A stretch of 64,000 nt of DNA from assembly GCF_003034915.1 (NCBI RefSeq), contig NZ_PZJX01000052.1, forward strand, positions 1 to 64,000, given 5' to 3'. The DNA comes from Mesorhizobium helmanticense (lineage in GTDB: Bacteria; Pseudomonadota; Alphaproteobacteria; Rhizobiales; Rhizobiaceae). The position numbers and the translations under genes are program-made. Numbering within the stretch: position 1 is the stretch's first letter; the number at the start of each line of letters is the position of its first letter. A model generated the notes under the pieces. That model saw only the letters and a list, made by a program, of their open reading frames with translations, was not told where the DNA came from and did no database searches. Shown here one piece after another: positions 62,624-64,000 of this stretch.

Positions 62624-62729
62624 TGTAATCTGGTAAATCTAACGCACGGAGATGTCAATCGCGTTGCCATGCGATAAAAGGTGACCCGCAGATCAGGAAT
62701 CACACCAAAGCCGCAGTTAGGAACAGGAC

Positions 62730-63716
62730 ATGCAGTCACGGAAATTCGGCCGCACCGGCCGCGACGTCAGCGAGATCGGCTTTGGTTCATGGGCGATCGG
62801 CGCCGCCTGGGGCGAGGTCAATGACGACGACGCCGTTGCTGCCCTGCACGCGGCCCTCGACGCCGGCGTCACCTTCATCGACACCGCCGATGTCTACGGC
62901 GACGGCCGTTCCGAAAAACTCATTGCGAGGGTGATGAAGGAGCGTGGCGGCGAGCGGCCATTCATAGCCACCAAGGCTGGAAAGCGGCTGCCAAAGCAGA
63001 CGGTCGAAGGCTTTACCCAGAAGAACCTGACCGACTGGATCGACCGCAGCCTCAGATATCTCGAGGCCGACACGCTCGATCTCGTGCAACTGCATTGCCC
63101 GCCGACGGACCTCTACTACCACCCGGAAGTGTTCGAGCGGCTCGACGGCCTCGTCGAGCAAGGCAAGATCCGCAACTACGGTGTCAGCGTCGAGCGCGTC
63201 GAAGAGGCACTGAAGGCGATGCAGTACCCGGGCGTCGTCAGCGTTCAGATCATCTTCAACGCTTTCCGGCAGCGACCTGCGGAATTGTTCTTCGACTTAG
63301 CGAAAAAGAACAATGTGGCGGTCATCGCCCGAGTGCCGCTGGCCAGCGGATTGCTGTCGGGCAAGTTCAAGGCCGAGACCAAATTCGAGGATAATGACCA
63401 CCGCAAATTCAACCGCAACGGCGAGGCCTTCGATGTCGGCGAGACTTTCTCGGGCGTGCCTTACGAGGTCGGGCTGGCAGCGGTCGAGCGCATCCGGCCG
63501 CTGGTCTCCGGCGACACGACGATGGCGAAATTCGCGTTGCGCTGGATTCTGATGTTCGACGCGGTCACGGTTGTCATTCCGGGCGCGCGCAATCCGGCGC
63601 AAGCCCGCTCCAATGCCGAAGCAGCGGACCTTGCGCCCTTGTCTGCTGACACTATGGGCAAGATCCGCCACATCTACGACCAGGACATCAAGCCTTACGT
63701 GCATCAGCGCTGGTGA
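62730..63716 (+). CDS. Aldo/keto reductase
   Basis: A 328-residue NADPH-dependent (beta/alpha)8-barrel reductase. Catalytic tetrad elements are visible: FIDTADVYGDGRSEKLI (Asp, Tyr), FIATKAGKRLP (Lys) and LDLVQLHCPP (His). NYGVSVERVEEA and the C-terminal VTVVIPGARNPAQARSNAEA bind the cofactor. Divergent from the liv operon and sharing the GntR operator region, it probably reduces or oxidises a carbonyl in the same catabolic route. Confidence 0.9.
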   Translation: MQSRKFGRTGRDVSEIGFGSWAIGAAWGEVNDDDAVAALHAALDAGVTFIDTADVYGDGRSEKLIARVMKERGGERPFIATKAGKRLPKQTVEGFTQKNLTDWIDRSLRYLEADTLDLVQLHCPPTDLYYHPEVFERLDGLVEQGKIRNYGVSVERVEEALKAMQYPGVVSVQIIFNAFRQRPAELFFDLAKKNNVAVIARVPLASGLLSGKFKAETKFEDNDHRKFNRNGEAFDVGETFSGVPYEVGLAAVERIRPLVSGDTTMAKFALRWILMFDAVTVVIPGARNPAQARSNAEAADLAPLSADTMGKIRHIYDQDIKPYVHQRW

Positions 63717-63777
63717 TCATACGCCTGCCGGACCGAGCTATTGCGTGGTGCTTTGGGTAATCTGGATTCTTTCCGGC

Positions 63778-63883
63778 CCTAAAGCGCGTCGCGTTCGACC
63801 GGCCTCATGCGACGCACTTTAGGTTCTTGTTTTTATGCATGTCGTTGCCGCAAAACCGCTGCACACTTTTGCGCGACATGCAT
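63778..63883. repeat. RIME-like rhizobial palindromic intergenic element
   Basis: Two palindromes in series. First: CCTAAAGCGCGTCGC (63778-63792) with GCGACGCACTTTAGG (63809-63823), one mismatch. Second: ATGCATGTCG (63835-63844) with CGACATGCAT (63874-63883), enclosing a further GCAAAA/TTTTGC pair. This mosaic layout and size (106 bp) match the Rhizobium-specific intergenic mosaic elements as I remember them. The first hairpin followed by TTCTTGTTTTT may also terminate the aldo/keto reductase transcript. Confidence 0.75.
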
Positions 63884-64000
63884 TAAACAATCCTGGTGCC
63901 GTTTCGGGCATCGAACAAGTGCACCTTATTTACCGCGATCTCCAAGCCAATCTCTTGATCCGGTTTGAAGGGAGGCCGATCCCGTACCTCGACCATGAGA
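63883..64000 (-). CDS. ABC transporter ATPase C-terminal end (UgpC/MsmK type, partial)
   Basis: The minus strand enters from the right edge in frame LMVEVRDRPPFKPDQEIGLEIAVNKVHLFD and stops after ARNGTRIV at 63883-63885. The pattern (P-x-F/G-Q-x-I-x-L-x-I-x-x-x-x-V-H-L-F-D) is the C-terminal TOBE end of sugar-ABC ATPases such as UgpC, which energise uptake of glycerol phosphate or sugars. The rest is outside the window. Confidence 0.72.
   Translation of the reverse strand, partial: LMVEVRDRPPFKPDQEIGLEIAVNKVHLFDARNGTRIV

Overview
The window looks like a rhizobial chromosome segment, most probably Mesorhizobium (M. loti / M. japonicum type). Signs of this are the C-terminal end of a GroEL, noeK-noeJ genes for the Nod-factor fucose pathway behind a recognisable nod box, a decayed nifA, a SyrB-like regulator, a RIME-like palindromic intergenic repeat, an alphaproteobacterial LexA box (GTTC-N7-GTTC), and the abundance of high-GC ABC transport operons. 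I saw no rRNA, tRNA, integrase, replication origin or CRISPR array.

Left part, about 1-29.2 kb, reads like symbiosis-island DNA: intact genes separated by many relics. It holds the groEL end, relics of queD, gabD, fic, a TPP riboswitch and thiC, a SyrB-like gene, a di-haem cytochrome c peroxidase, two small proteins, noeJ-noeK, a second fic relic, queCDE with a queF stub, and a complete riboswitch-controlled thiCOSGED operon. A luciferase-like oxidoreductase, hisC, a nifA relic and an ABC-ATPase relic follow. The segment ends with an XRE/ImmA regulator divergent from a ubiquitin-conjugating-enzyme-like (E2/UBC) protein, two lipoprotein-like genes, a secreted nuclease and an ISAs1-type transposase relic. 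Thiamine and pre-queuosine genes occur both as working copies (11.7-19.2 kb) and as debris (0.2-2.9 kb), so an ancestral que/fic/thi block seems to have been duplicated and one copy decayed.

Right part, about 29.2-64 kb, is compact and catabolic. A glycine-betaine-type ABC transporter, two short-chain dehydrogenases and an acetone-carboxylase-like three-subunit enzyme lie in one minus-strand run, with a LuxR-type regulator divergent to it. Next come a GMC oxidoreductase, a ribose-type ABC transporter, a glyoxalase-family protein, a FAD-linked oxidase and a FadR-type GntR regulator. The last block is a 3-hydroxyisobutyrate-dehydrogenase-like gene, a second GntR regulator, a five-gene branched-chain amino acid type (liv) transporter and an aldo/keto reductase. 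TTGT-NNN-ACAA palindromes upstream of three of these units are probable operators for the two GntR proteins.

Between the last two catabolic blocks (50.5-56.1 kb) is an accessory patch. It has an SRAP/YedK DNA-protein crosslink protein, a SIR2-TPR protein (possible anti-phage effector), an IS5-like element whose inverted repeats also enclose a nitronate monooxygenase gene, and a two-gene operon of small proteins behind a perfect SOS box. The most interesting loci are the E2-like/ImmA module at 24.1-26.2 kb, the IS with a passenger gene, the SIR2-TPR gene and the SOS-box operon.
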